DNA of 32,380 nucleotides. Origin: Phascolarctobacterium sp. (GTDB taxonomy: Bacteria > Bacillota > Negativicutes > Acidaminococcales > Acidaminococcaceae). Made by a program: the position numbers and the translations under genes. The DNA is taken from NCBI GenBank assembly GCA_022718015.1, contig JAIHZV010000001.1, positions 1 to 32,380 on the forward strand, given 5' to 3'. Below are positions 15,893-24,544 of the stretch, piece after piece. The stretch's first letter is position 1, and every line of letters begins with the position of its first letter. Under the pieces are notes generated by a model, which saw only the letters and a program-made list of their open reading frames with translations, ran no database searches and was not told the DNA's origin.

Positions 15893-17017
15893 TCAAATCT
15901 CCGACAGCTGCAGGCTGCCGTCCATGCCGCTGATGCTTACGGCAAAGCGGCGCTCACGCCCCAGCTCATCATCAAAGGCAATTGCGTTAGCAGGTACAGC
16001 CTCGGTGTCCGCCAGCTGCATAACCAGCGGCGTGTCCGCCATCAGCAGCTCCTGTCTGTAAACAGGCTTCGCATCAAAATGCGCGTTGCCCTGCTCATCA
16101 ACGCTCAGCAGCGTCAGGCTCAGCACCTTAAAATTACTCAAGGACTTGTCGCTGCGCAGAACAACCTTAACAAACTCAGACGCATTCGGCACCTTCACCA
16201 TGCCGTACTGCTGCACATCAGCCTGCGCATCCTGAAGCCAGTCCAGCTTGAGATGCTGATAAGCAAGACCTTTAGCGCCCTGCTTATGATAATTCTCCAC
16301 AGGAATCAGCTCCAGCATAGTCACATCATTCATATATTCATTGCGCAGCTCCTCAAAAGCGTCCTCAGTCATATTCAGCCTCTTAGAAGCGTTCCTGTCA
16401 TTGCTGCCGCTCGTATTATGGTAATAGGCAAGGCTGCCGTTTTGCGGTGCCGTAAAATAATAATCAAGGCATTCAGGCTCACCGGTCGGCGCAATCTTAT
16501 AGGCCGCCAGCACGCTGTACGCATCTCCGTCAGTCGCCTGCAGGAACAGCCTGCTGCCGCTCAGTACCTGCAAACGGTTACTCTGCCAGCCCTCGAAGGA
16601 GCGCAGCGGTCTGCCATCCACCAGCGTATAGACGGAATAAATATCGCTGCCGTAATAGCCTGCACCCTTGTGCTGCTCCGCACGCCCCAAAACCAGCTCC
16701 GGCACACCGTCGCCGTTGAAATCCTTCAGCGTATAGCCAATCATGCTCGCGGAATCACGCTGATAAATTTCGACCATTTCACGGATAACGTTCATTCCCT
16801 CATTGACAAGCTTGTCATCCTGTCCCTTCACTGCGTAATCATAGAGTCCGTCCATAACGAGAGCGTAGCTCTGGAGATAGTCGGCTGCTGCCGGCTGCGC
16901 CGCCTCCGCCTTCGTTACCCTCGGCAGCTCGGCCTGCTTCTTTTCACCAGTGCCGCAGCCTAAAAGGCTCATGCCCAAGGTCAGTGCCAAAGCACCTGTC
17001 ATAATTTTTTCCAACAT
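15893..17017 (-). CDS. Lipoprotein with an EF-hand-like DxNxDG motif
   Basis: 374 residues. Lipobox SLLGC gives a lipidated Cys at residue 21. DFNGDGVPEL at 99-108 is a calcium-loop motif of the type found in FG-GAP-like repeats and in many Bacillota surface lipoproteins (DxNxDGxxEL). The remainder (VYTLVDGRPL, YYFTAPQNGSLAYYHN) has the style of such lipoproteins, but the exact role is unknown. An AAGGAGGG site lies 9 bases before the ATG. It is the first gene of the minus-strand exported run (17017 to 9924), just downstream of the noc terminators. I found only a poor promoter (TAAAAT near 17051). Confidence 0.75.
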   Translation of the reverse strand: MLEKIMTGALALTLGMSLLGCGTGEKKQAELPRVTKAEAAQPAAADYLQSYALVMDGLYDYAVKGQDDKLVNEGMNVIREMVEIYQRDSASMIGYTLKDFNGDGVPELVLGRAEQHKGAGYYGSDIYSVYTLVDGRPLRSFEGWQSNRLQVLSGSRLFLQATDGDAYSVLAAYKIAPTGEPECLDYYFTAPQNGSLAYYHNTSGSNDRNASKRLNMTEDAFEELRNEYMNDVTMLELIPVENYHKQGAKGLAYQHLKLDWLQDAQADVQQYGMVKVPNASEFVKVVLRSDKSLSNFKVLSLTLLSVDEQGNAHFDAKPVYRQELLMADTPLVMQLADTEAVPANAIAFDDELGRERRFAVSISGMDGSLQLSEI

Positions 17018-17071
17018 CTTTCTCGCCCTCCTTTTGGTTATTCCACTTCATTTTATGCCTTTATTTTACAC

Positions 17072-17122
17072 GAAAAAAGCCAAAAGCGCCCTACCCCAAG
17101 TATTATTTTGGAGTAGGACGCT
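17072..17122 (-). terminator. Second terminator downstream of noc
   Basis: On the minus strand GCGTCCTACTCCAA pairs with TTGGGGTAGGGCGC around an AATAATAC loop, followed by TTTTGGCTTTTTT. Together with the hairpin at 17177-17212 it forms a tandem terminator separating the noc operon from the lipoprotein operon. Confidence 0.8.
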
Positions 17123-17176
17123 CGATTTTTTGTGTAAAATAGCTTTGTTAAGCTCACCGCCTCCCATTTACGCAGC

Positions 17177-17212
17177 AAAAAAGAGCAGCCCCTGTCTCCA
17201 GGAACTGCTCTC
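17177..17212 (-). terminator. First terminator downstream of noc
   Basis: On the minus strand GAGCAG-TTCCTG-GAGA-CAGGGG-CTGCTC forms a strong hairpin followed directly by TTTTTT. It starts about 32 bases after the noc stop codon. Confidence 0.9.
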
Positions 17213-17243
17213 CCACGTTATCTATCTAAAAAAATCTCTGCCC

Positions 17244-18122
17244 TTAAAACAGCGGCTTGCTATTGCCACCCTTCGGCTTCTTCTGGTTCTTAATGCGCAC
17301 GCTAATGATAACCTCGTCACCCTCCAGCGTCTGCTCCATCGCCACAGGAATACCTGCCGTCTTTACGGCATCGACAACCTGCTTGATGCTGTTGAGATAA
17401 ATGCGCACATCGTTGACAATAACCATACGCTTGCGCTTCTCCTCGCTCTTGCCGTCGAGTAGCTTGTTGATATATTCCTCGGTCTGACGCACGCTGAAGT
17501 TTTTCGCTACGATGGTCTCCAAAACCTCCAAGCGTTTCTCATCATCCGGCAGCTTCAACAGCGCACGGGCATGACGCTCACTGAGCTCTGCGTCCATAAG
17601 CACCTTGCGCACCGGCGCAGAAAGGCGCAGCAGACGCAGCTTGTTGGCAATCGTGGACTGCTTCTTGCCTACGCGCGCAGCCATAGCCTCCTGCGTGATG
17701 TGAAACTGATTCATGAGCTTCTCGTAGCCCTCAGCCTCCTCCAGATAATGCAGGTCCTCGCGCTGCAGGTTCTCGATAAGCGCGATTTCGGCAATCTGCT
17801 GGCTGGTATATTCGCTGATAATCACCGGCACCTCGGCCAGCTTCGCCATTTTGGACGCACGCAGACGGCGTTCTCCGGCGATGAGCATATAGCGGCCATC
17901 CTCCGCAGGCGACACCAGCAGCGGCTGCAGCACGCCATATTGGGCAATCGAGGCCGACAAATCCTCTAAAGCAGCATCATCAAAGTTTTTGCGCGGCTGA
18001 TACGGATTCGGAAAGATCGTGTCAATCGGCACCTTGACCACCTTAACCTCGCTCACGGCCTTACGCTCGCCCAGGCCAAAGTCAGTATCTAATACAGAAA
18101 ATCCATCGTCTACGATCATCAC
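17244..18122 (-). CDS. noc: Nucleoid occlusion protein, ParB family
   Basis: 292 residues. ParB/Noc CTPase-DNA-binding fold: NPYQPRKNF, the GERRLRA box, and ENLQREDLHYLEEAEGY. Several stretches favour Noc over Spo0J: FGLGE near the N-terminus, KKQSTIANKLRLLRL in the helix-turn-helix, SERHARALLKL, and VRQTEEYINKLL. Its place next to rsmG is also that of noc in B. subtilis. Noc binds NBS sites as a CTP-dependent clamp and keeps the division ring off the nucleoid. No parA gene is adjacent, and spo0J/parA are not in the window. The start is GTG 18122 (AGGGGG 7 bases upstream) or ATG 18119. If the species has only one ParB, this could serve segregation instead. Confidence 0.82.
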   Translation of the reverse strand: MMIVDDGFSVLDTDFGLGERKAVSEVKVVKVPIDTIFPNPYQPRKNFDDAALEDLSASIAQYGVLQPLLVSPAEDGRYMLIAGERRLRASKMAKLAEVPVIISEYTSQQIAEIALIENLQREDLHYLEEAEGYEKLMNQFHITQEAMAARVGKKQSTIANKLRLLRLSAPVRKVLMDAELSERHARALLKLPDDEKRLEVLETIVAKNFSVRQTEEYINKLLDGKSEEKRKRMVIVNDVRIYLNSIKQVVDAVKTAGIPVAMEQTLEGDEVIISVRIKNQKKPKGGNSKPLF

Positions 18123-18133
18123 AACTAATCCCC

Positions 18134-18853
18134 CTATCTGCTCCCTAAGGGCTGTTTCTCCGGCGTACCTGCCTTGCGCGGATACTGCGCCGGCGTCGCC
18201 TTTATTTTTGCTATCTTTATTATAGCACGTCCATCATCAAGTCCGGGAAGTTTTACAGGCTCGGCGCTGATTATTTTTCCGCCGAGTATTTTTACAGCTG
18301 CCTCGCCCTCTTCGATTTCCTCGGCAAAGCGGCTGCCCTTGAGCGCGATAAACTGACCGCCCTTTTTCGCCAGCGGCAGGCAGTATTCGCTGAGCACGCT
18401 CAGACGCGCAACGGCACGCGCCGTCACATAGTCATACTGCTCGCGGTGCTTTTTGCTGCGGCCGGCATCCTCAGCACGCAGATGCTCGCAGCGGATACCC
18501 TTCAGCCCCAGCTCATCAATCACCTGCTCCAGAAAGCGCAGACGCTTGCCCAGAGAATCCACCAGCGTCACCTTCAGGGACGGGCAGTAGATTTTCAGCG
18601 GCACACCGGGAAAGCCGGCACCGGTGCCCACGTCGACGAGCGTTTTGCCCTGCATGCCGTCCTCGTAAGCCAGCAGGCTGTCGACCATATGCTTGACAGC
18701 GACCTCCTCCGGCTCGGTAATCGCAGTCAGGTTCATCACCTTATTTGTTTCCACAAGCAGCTCATAATAACGCGTAAAATGCGCCAGCTGCTCCTCCGTA
18801 AAGCTCAGCTGCGCCTCTGCGCCTCTGGCTGCTAAAATCTCGGCAAAGGTCAC
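18134..18853 (-). CDS. rsmG: 16S rRNA (guanine527-N7)-methyltransferase RsmG
   Basis: 239 residues. The family start (YYELLVETNKVMNLTAIT) and the SAM-binding loop VDVGTGAGFPGVPL at 73-86 are present, as is ARAVARLSVLSEYCLPL. It methylates G527 of 16S rRNA; loss gives low-level streptomycin resistance in other bacteria. It starts at GTG, overlapping the mnmG stop by four bases (GTGA), so translation is coupled. The last 20 residues are a basic, proline-containing extension. Confidence 0.95.
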   Translation of the reverse strand: MTFAEILAARGAEAQLSFTEEQLAHFTRYYELLVETNKVMNLTAITEPEEVAVKHMVDSLLAYEDGMQGKTLVDVGTGAGFPGVPLKIYCPSLKVTLVDSLGKRLRFLEQVIDELGLKGIRCEHLRAEDAGRSKKHREQYDYVTARAVARLSVLSEYCLPLAKKGGQFIALKGSRFAEEIEEGEAAVKILGGKIISAEPVKLPGLDDGRAIIKIAKIKATPAQYPRKAGTPEKQPLGSR

Positions 18854-20736
18854 TCGTCTGTCTCCTTTCGACGTTTAAGCTCCAGCGCAATCATCAGCAC
18901 GCTGATATCCGCAGGCGATACGCCGCTGATACGCGATGCCTGACCGATGTTCGTCGGACGCACCTTGTCCAGCTTTTCGGCTGCCTCGCTCGAAAGCTCC
19001 TTTATCTCATGGTAATCTATATTCTCCGGCAGACGCTTGTTTTCGAGCTTCATGAAGCGCTCCACCTCCTGACGCTGCTTGGTGATATAGCCTTCATATT
19101 TGGCAAAAATCTCGGCCTGCTCTGCCACCTGCGGTGCCAGCTCCGGCAGGTCAAAGGCTGCCTGCAGCTTAGCATAAGTGACCTCCTTGCGACGCAGCAA
19201 ATCCAACAGGCTGGCGCCGCTGCGCAAAGGCGTGGTGCCCAAAGCGGTAAGCTTGGCGTTGTTCTCGGCGCTGGGAGCGATATTGCTTTTGCCCAGCTCG
19301 CTGACAGCACGCTCTAAGGAAGAGCGCTTCTTGGTGAAGATGTCATAGCGTCTGTCGTCGACAAGCCCGAGCTGGCGGCCCTTCTCCGTCAGGCGCAGGT
19401 CAGCATTGTCCTGACGCAGCAGCAGACGGTATTCGGCACGCGAGGTCATCATACGGTACGGCTCATGCGTGCCCTTGGTAACAAGGTCGTCAATCAGCAC
19501 GCCGATATACGCCTCATCACGGCGCAACACCAGCGGCTCGCGTCCCTGAATCTTCATCATGGCGTTGATGCCCGCCATCAGGCCCTGCGCTGCCGCCTCC
19601 TCATAGCCGCTCGTGCCGTTGGACTGGCCGGCGCTGAACAGGCCGCTGATAGCCTTATGCTCCAGAGAGGGAGCAAGCTGCAGCGGGTCCAGGCAGTCAT
19701 AGTCAATCGCATAGCCTGCACGCATCATTTTGCAGTGCTCCAGACCGGGAATTGTCTGCATGAACTGCAGCTGGATATGTGCCGGCAGTGCGGAACTCAT
19801 GCCCTGCACATACATCTCGTTCGTGCTGCGTCCCTCCGGCTCGATGAAGAGCTGGTGTCTGTCCTTGTTGGCAAAGCGCACCAGCTTCGACTCGATGGAA
19901 GGGCAGTAGCGTGGGCCGACGCCCTCGATAAGACCGTTGAACATGCCTGATAAGTGCAAATTGTCCCGGATTATTTTATGTGTTGCCTCATTGGTATAGG
20001 TAAGGTAGCAGGGAACCTGCTCGCGCGTTTTGATATCGCTGATAAAGGAGAAGTTGCGTACCTCCTCATCGCCATACTGCGGCTCCATCTTGCTGTAGTC
20101 CAGGCTGCGAGCGTCGATACGTGCAGGCGTACCCGTCTTGAAGCGCATCAGCTCCACGCCATTCTCTATGAGGGACGCCGACAGCTTCTCGGCGCTGCGC
20201 AAACCGTTCGGGCCGCACTCATAGTTGAGCTGGCCGTAGACAATGCGGCCGCGCAGATAGGTACCTGTCGCCAAAATAACGCAGCGAGCCTCAAAGACCT
20301 CGCCTGTTTCGGCCTCTACGCCGACAACCTCGCCGTTTTCCACGAGCAGCTTGTCAATCATCAGCTGCTTCAGCTCCAGATTCTCCTGATTCTCGACGAT
20401 TTTTTTCATCAGCGTGTGATAATACGGCTTATCCTCCTGTCCGCGCAGCGCATGGACTGCATAGCCCTTGCCTGTGTTCAGCAGACGCATCTGGATGCAC
20501 GCCAAATCCGCACTAATGCCCATCTGTCCGCCTAAGGCGTCCAGCTCACGCACCAGATGGCCCTTTGCCGGACCGCCGATAGACGGGTTGCACGGCATCA
20601 GTGCCACATTATCTAAAGAAAGCGTTGCCAGCAGCGTTTTGCCTCCCAGACGTGCCGCAGCCAAGGCTGCCTCCACGCCTGCGTGGCCTGCGCCGACAAC
20701 AATTACATCAAAGGTATCTGTTATATAGCTCATCAT
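18850..20736 (-). CDS. mnmG: tRNA U34 carboxymethylaminomethyl synthesis protein MnmG (GidA)
   Basis: 628 residues, usual family length. The FAD-binding VIVVGAGHAGVEAA lies at 11-24, PCNPSIGGPAKGHLVRE at about 49-65, and the C-terminal helical domain has YEGYI near 546 and DYHEIKELSSEA near 580. It works with MnmE, using FAD and methylene-THF, to modify the wobble uridine of some tRNAs. Two adjacent ATG codons exist; the second (20733) has better spacing from AAGGGG. It lies 8 bases after mnmE. Confidence 0.97.
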   Translation of the reverse strand: MMSYITDTFDVIVVGAGHAGVEAALAAARLGGKTLLATLSLDNVALMPCNPSIGGPAKGHLVRELDALGGQMGISADLACIQMRLLNTGKGYAVHALRGQEDKPYYHTLMKKIVENQENLELKQLMIDKLLVENGEVVGVEAETGEVFEARCVILATGTYLRGRIVYGQLNYECGPNGLRSAEKLSASLIENGVELMRFKTGTPARIDARSLDYSKMEPQYGDEEVRNFSFISDIKTREQVPCYLTYTNEATHKIIRDNLHLSGMFNGLIEGVGPRYCPSIESKLVRFANKDRHQLFIEPEGRSTNEMYVQGMSSALPAHIQLQFMQTIPGLEHCKMMRAGYAIDYDCLDPLQLAPSLEHKAISGLFSAGQSNGTSGYEEAAAQGLMAGINAMMKIQGREPLVLRRDEAYIGVLIDDLVTKGTHEPYRMMTSRAEYRLLLRQDNADLRLTEKGRQLGLVDDRRYDIFTKKRSSLERAVSELGKSNIAPSAENNAKLTALGTTPLRSGASLLDLLRRKEVTYAKLQAAFDLPELAPQVAEQAEIFAKYEGYITKQRQEVERFMKLENKRLPENIDYHEIKELSSEAAEKLDKVRPTNIGQASRISGVSPADISVLMIALELKRRKETDE

Positions 20737-20744
20737 CTAACCCC

Positions 20745-22139
20745 TTATTTGCCTATGCAGAAACGCGAGAAAATCTCGTTGATGATTTCGTCCTGCACCG
20801 TATCGCCGGTAATCTCGCCCAAAAGCTCAATCGCCGTGCGTACATCTATCACTATGCAGTCATAGGGCAGCATATTCTCAGCCGCCTGCGCCGCATCCAC
20901 CAGCGCCTGCAAGCCCTCACGCAGCAAACGCTCCTGACGCGCGTTCTGAATATACACGCCGTCGCCCAGCGTCCCCTCGCTGCCATATACATAATTCTTG
21001 AGCCAGGCCGAAAATTCCTCTATGCCGCTCAAGGTTTTTGCGGAAAGCGTCATCACCTTATCCGCACCAAAGCGCTGTCTGAGCGCCTCGATATCCACCG
21101 CCAGCTCCAAATCGCTCTTATTGACGATGATAACGCAGGGCTTGCCCTCTGCCGCCTCCAGGATGGCCTCATCCTCTGCTGTCAGACCGGCGCTGCCGTC
21201 GATAACGCAGATAACCAGCTCCGAATCCTGCAGCAGACGGCGGCTCTTCTCCACGCCGATTTTCTCGACGAAATCATCGGTAGAGCGAATGCCTGCCGTA
21301 TCTGCCAGCACCAGCGGCACGCCGTCCAAAAGCAGCTGCTCCTCGATAACATCGCGCGTTGTGCCTGCGTATTGCGAAACAATAGCGCGCTCCTCACGCA
21401 GCAGCGCGTTGAGCAGACTGCTCTTGCCCACGTTCGGCCTGCCGACAATAGCCGTGCGCAGTCCCTCGCGCAGAATCTTGCCTGTATGTGCATGCGCCAG
21501 AAGGCCTTCTATCTTGCTCACAGCGCCGCCGATATTCTCCTGCACTGCGCCATAGGTCACGTCCTCGATATCCTCCTCCGGATAATCAATCACGGCCTCC
21601 AGATTAACAATGACATTCACGAGCGCCTTGCGAATGCTGCGTAGCTCGCCTGCCAGCTGTCCCTGCTGCTGGCGTGCAGCCAGCTTCAGGCCTGCCTCGC
21701 TGCGGGAGCGGATAATATCCATAACCGCCTCGGCCTGCGTCAGGTCAATGCGGCCATTGAGGAAGGCGCGCTTCGTAAACTCGCCCGGCTCCGCCGGTCT
21801 TGCGCCTGCCGCATAGGTCAGCTGCAGAAGCTTCTTCAGCGCCTGCACGCCGCCGTGGCATTGCAGCTCCACGACATCCTCAGCCGTATAGGAGCGCGGA
21901 GCACGCATATATACTGCCAGCACCTCGTCGACAAGGCTGCCGTCCTGATCATAAACATGTCCATAGACCAGCGTATTGACAGGATAGGCTCCGAGCGGCT
22001 TGCCAGAGGCTGCCTTGAAGAGAGCCTCGCCTATAGCCAGCGCCTCACTGCCGCTGATACGGATGATGCCCACCGAGCCCTCGCCCAAGGCTGTCGCCAC
22101 AGCGCTGATGGTATCCTCCAGAGTAATTGTCTTAGACAT
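20745..22139 (-). CDS. mnmE: tRNA modification GTPase MnmE (TrmE)
   Basis: 464 residues. The N-terminal THF-binding domain is followed by the helical domain with an inserted G domain: GRPNVGKSSLLNALL (about 233-247), GTTRD, DTAGIR and NKSD. The C-terminal CxGK motif is FCIGK, whose Cys is needed for tRNA modification. The start ATG 22139 was preferred because AAAGGAG lies 7 bases upstream; the ATG at 22145 is too close to it. The gene follows a hairpin terminator that ends the upstream jag gene, so mnmE-mnmG-rsmG-noc may be expressed partly on its own. Confidence 0.97.
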   Translation of the reverse strand: MSKTITLEDTISAVATALGEGSVGIIRISGSEALAIGEALFKAASGKPLGAYPVNTLVYGHVYDQDGSLVDEVLAVYMRAPRSYTAEDVVELQCHGGVQALKKLLQLTYAAGARPAEPGEFTKRAFLNGRIDLTQAEAVMDIIRSRSEAGLKLAARQQQGQLAGELRSIRKALVNVIVNLEAVIDYPEEDIEDVTYGAVQENIGGAVSKIEGLLAHAHTGKILREGLRTAIVGRPNVGKSSLLNALLREERAIVSQYAGTTRDVIEEQLLLDGVPLVLADTAGIRSTDDFVEKIGVEKSRRLLQDSELVICVIDGSAGLTAEDEAILEAAEGKPCVIIVNKSDLELAVDIEALRQRFGADKVMTLSAKTLSGIEEFSAWLKNYVYGSEGTLGDGVYIQNARQERLLREGLQALVDAAQAAENMLPYDCIVIDVRTAIELLGEITGDTVQDEIINEIFSRFCIGK

Positions 22140-22166
22140 AGCCATTCTCCTTTATCTCAATTTAGA

Positions 22167-22217
22167 CAAAAAAGGCTGTCGCAAAGCGTATACAGAAACA
22201 CTTGCCGCGACAGCCTT
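22167..22217. terminator. Terminator between jag and mnmE
   Basis: AAGGCTGTCGC (22172-22182) pairs with GCGACAGCCTT (22207-22217). On the minus strand it is followed by TTTTTT, ending the rpmH-to-jag transcript about 8 bases after the jag stop. On the plus strand a T-run follows as well. Confidence 0.85.
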
Positions 22218-22224
22218 AATTTTT

Positions 22225-23205
22225 TTATTTTCTCAGTTCGATAACCACATGACGGAACGGATCATCGCCCTCGCTCAGCGTCGTAACACGGTTGTCACGC
22301 TGCAGAGCCATATGGATGATTTTGCGCTCATGCGGATTCATCGGCTCCAGGGCTACGCGTTCACCGGTACGTTTAACCTTATCTGCCAGTCTTCTAGCCA
22401 GACGGGTCAGGGTTTCAATACGGCGGTCGCGGTAATCTTCAACATCAATCACAACACGTACACGCTCGTCGCTGTTCTTGTTGGCAACGAGGTTGGTCAG
22501 ATATTGCAGGCTGTCCAGAGTCTGGCCATGCTTGCCGATGAGGATGCCCATATCTGCACCGTGCAGGCGCAGGGTTACACTGCCATCGTATTTGTTGATG
22601 AATTTTTCCATAACCACTTCAATGCGCATAGCATTGAAAACCTTTTGCAGAAACTCTCTGGCAGCATTCACTGCTTCGTCGTTTACTGCATATTTGCGCG
22701 GCTCGCGGAACTCCTTACGGCCACCACGCTCACCGCGTTCACGGCCATAATGCTCGCTCTTGAGCGCATTGAGTGCACTGATAGCGCTATCCACAGCGTC
22801 GTCCTTCGCATCAACAGCCTTTTTGCTCAGGTCCTCGGCAGCATCAGCAGCCTTCTTGCCGAAATCCTCAGCAGCGCTGACAGCGTCAGCCTTCACAGCC
22901 TCTGCCTTCTTAGCCAGAGCGCCTGCAGCCACGTCAGCAGCAGCCTTCACTGCACTGACAGCCTCACTTGCAGCCTCGCTGACGGTTTTTTCCGGTGCAG
23001 CAGGTGCAGCAGTATTTTCTTCAGCAGCCGGAGCCTCTTTTACGGAAACACGCACGCGTGCATCCTTACGGCCAAAGCCGAAAAAGCCCTTTTTGCCTTC
23101 TTCCAGTACTTCGATAACAGCTTCGTCAGCGGTAATCTTTAATTCCTCTAAGGCTGCAGCCACAGCCTCATCAACGCTTTTACCTGTTTTTTCAACAAAA
23201 GCCAT
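22225..23205 (-). CDS. jag: RNA-binding protein Jag/KhpB with long alanine-rich linker
   Basis: 326 residues from ATG 23205 (AAGGAG 8 bases upstream). The Jag_N domain is at about 1-55 (KKGFFGFGRKDARV), then an Ala/Lys/Glu/Asp-rich linker at about 60-150, a basic RERGERGGRKEFREPRK patch, a KH domain with GILIGKHGQTLDSLQYL (about 220-236) and an R3H domain (NPHERKIIHMAL). B. subtilis Jag is about 208 residues; the extra length is all in the linker, which reads like an amphipathic helix of AAExxxKKAAD-type repeats. KhpB binds RNA with KhpA and affects cell division and elongation. The gene follows yidC as usual. Confidence 0.95.
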   Translation of the reverse strand: MAFVEKTGKSVDEAVAAALEELKITADEAVIEVLEEGKKGFFGFGRKDARVRVSVKEAPAAEENTAAPAAPEKTVSEAASEAVSAVKAAADVAAGALAKKAEAVKADAVSAAEDFGKKAADAAEDLSKKAVDAKDDAVDSAISALNALKSEHYGRERGERGGRKEFREPRKYAVNDEAVNAAREFLQKVFNAMRIEVVMEKFINKYDGSVTLRLHGADMGILIGKHGQTLDSLQYLTNLVANKNSDERVRVVIDVEDYRDRRIETLTRLARRLADKVKRTGERVALEPMNPHERKIIHMALQRDNRVTTLSEGDDPFRHVVIELRK

Positions 23206-23217
23206 CTTTACCACTCC

Positions 23218-23862
23218 TTATTTGGCAGCAGCAGCTTTATTCATAATAGACTGCTGTGCAATCTGCATAATGTTCATTACTACCCAGTACAGTACAAGAC
23301 CAGCCGGGAAGGTCAGGCTGATATAGCCGATAAACAGAGGCATGAAGTATGCCATCATCTTGTTCTGCGCACCACCGCCAGCAGGCATAGTCTGCTTGGT
23401 CTGGATATAGGTAGTCAGTGCAGAAAGCACCGGTAAGATATAGGTCGGGTCAGCCAGAGAAATATCCTTAAGCCATAAGAAGCTTGTCACAAGCTCAGGA
23501 TGAGCAGCGTAATCATAATCGCGGATGCCATAGAAGATACCAATCATAATCGGCATCTGGATCAGCAGCGGCAGGCAGCCTGCCAGCGGATTTACGCCTT
23601 CGCTTTTATAAAGATTAGCCAGCTCCATGTTCAGGCGCTGCTTGTCATCTTTATATTTTTCCTGCAGTGCCTTCATTTTCGGCTGGATTTCCATCATTGC
23701 CTTAGTAGACTGAATCTGTTTCTGCGTCAGCGGATACATAATCAGCTTGATAATAATAGTCATGAGCACAATTGCCAGACCAAGGTTCGGGATACCCATG
23801 CTCTCCGTGAAATTGTAGAGAACTGTCAGTACCTGTTGCACGATATTAGCGAGAAAATCCAA
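23218..23862 (-). CDS. yidC: Membrane protein insertase YidC/OxaA
   Basis: 214 residues, the short Gram-positive type but without a lipobox signal peptide: the first TM segment follows a short N-terminus (MDFLANIVQQVLTVLYNFTESMG). Conserved features are the hydrophilic groove arginine region MYPLTQKQIQSTKAM, the coiled coil MKALQEKYKDDKQRLNMEL, NPLAGCLPLLIQMPI and the final FPAGLVLYWVVMN. It inserts membrane proteins with or without SecYEG. The start codon is TTG, with AAGGAG 7 bases upstream. Confidence 0.95.
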   Translation of the reverse strand: MDFLANIVQQVLTVLYNFTESMGIPNLGLAIVLMTIIIKLIMYPLTQKQIQSTKAMMEIQPKMKALQEKYKDDKQRLNMELANLYKSEGVNPLAGCLPLLIQMPIMIGIFYGIRDYDYAAHPELVTSFLWLKDISLADPTYILPVLSALTTYIQTKQTMPAGGGAQNKMMAYFMPLFIGYISLTFPAGLVLYWVVMNIMQIAQQSIMNKAAAAK

Positions 23863-23905
23863 GATATCACTCCTTAAGAAACAAAGTGTTGCAATAAATT
23901 ACGTA

Positions 23906-24115
23906 TTATTTTACAGGATCATAGCCGCCAGGATGATAGGGATGACACTTGCAGATCCGTTTCAATGCCAGCCAGGAGCCAAGCAAGGGGCCCTTCTTCT
24001 GTATCGCTTCAATAGCGTACGCTGAGCATGTAGGGTAAAACCTGCAGGTCGGCGGAAACAATGGTGATATAAAAATCTGGTAGAATCTTATACACAAAAT
24101 CAGTATCCTGCTCAT
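23906..24115 (-). CDS. yidD: Membrane protein insertion efficiency factor YidD
   Basis: 69 residues. The signature ISPLFPPTCRFYPTCSAYAIEAI at about 16-38 and the ending CHPYHPGGYDPVK are diagnostic. This small membrane-associated protein helps YidC-dependent insertion. It sits between rnpA (12 bases upstream) and yidC (43 bases downstream), its usual place. Confidence 0.95.
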   Translation of the reverse strand: MSRILILCIRFYQIFISPLFPPTCRFYPTCSAYAIEAIQKKGPLLGSWLALKRICKCHPYHPGGYDPVK

Positions 24116-24127
24116 AGTCTTCTATCC

Positions 24128-24487
24128 TTATTCCTGCAGCAATGCTGCTCTTTTCGCCAGTCTTAAAAAAACACGCTCAAAAGTCTTATAATCAGCCTTT
24201 GTCAGCTTGCGGCGAGCTACCCACACTATATGGTAGCCTTTTTTAAGCTCTGCCTTGTGTTTGCGGAAAACCTCCCGCATCAGACGCTTAACATGGTTGC
24301 GCACCACAGCGCAGCCCAGCTTTTTGCCTACTGCCAGACCAATCTTTATATCCTCGCCCTGATCGGCAAGAATGTAAAACACTGACAGTGCATCTACTAC
24401 TGTGCGTCCTTTTCCATAAACTATCTGGAAACTCTTCTTTGATTTTAATCTGTTGAATTTTTTTAAAGTATACTTTTTCTTTTGCAT
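24128..24487 (-). CDS. rnpA: Ribonuclease P protein component
   Basis: 119 residues from ATG 24487, chosen because AGGTG lies 6 bases upstream; an in-frame GTG at 24496 overlaps that site. Features are RLKSKKSFQIVYGKGR near the N-terminus and the RNR-type motif VRNHVKRLMREVFR. It binds the M1 RNA to mature tRNA 5' ends. An intrinsic terminator hairpin lies between it and rpmH, which would lower RnpA relative to L34. Confidence 0.96.
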   Translation of the reverse strand: MQKKKYTLKKFNRLKSKKSFQIVYGKGRTVVDALSVFYILADQGEDIKIGLAVGKKLGCAVVRNHVKRLMREVFRKHKAELKKGYHIVWVARRKLTKADYKTFERVFLRLAKRAALLQE

Positions 24488-24510
24488 TAACTGCACCTGC
24501 CCGCATGGAA

Positions 24511-24538
24511 AAAATAGGCCACTTGCGCGGCCTATTTT
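24511..24538 (-). terminator. Attenuator between rpmH and rnpA
   Basis: AAAATAGGCC and GGCCTATTTT form a 10-bp stem around an 8-base loop. On the minus strand the stem ends in TATTTTTT, a proper intrinsic terminator 7 bases downstream of the rpmH stop. Partial read-through would feed rnpA, yidD, yidC and jag. Confidence 0.85.
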
Positions 24539-24544
24539 ATAATT

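Noticed and set aside
17244..18122. Naming this gene parB/spo0J
   Set aside because: Sequence stretches (FGLGE, QSTIANKLRLL, ERHARALL) and position next to rsmG fit Noc better; no parA neighbour and no parS TGTTTCACGTGAAACA site seen by eye.
20601..21644. Open frame antisense to mnmG/mnmE
   Set aside because: It crosses two certain genes on the other strand; the composition is that of a shadow frame.
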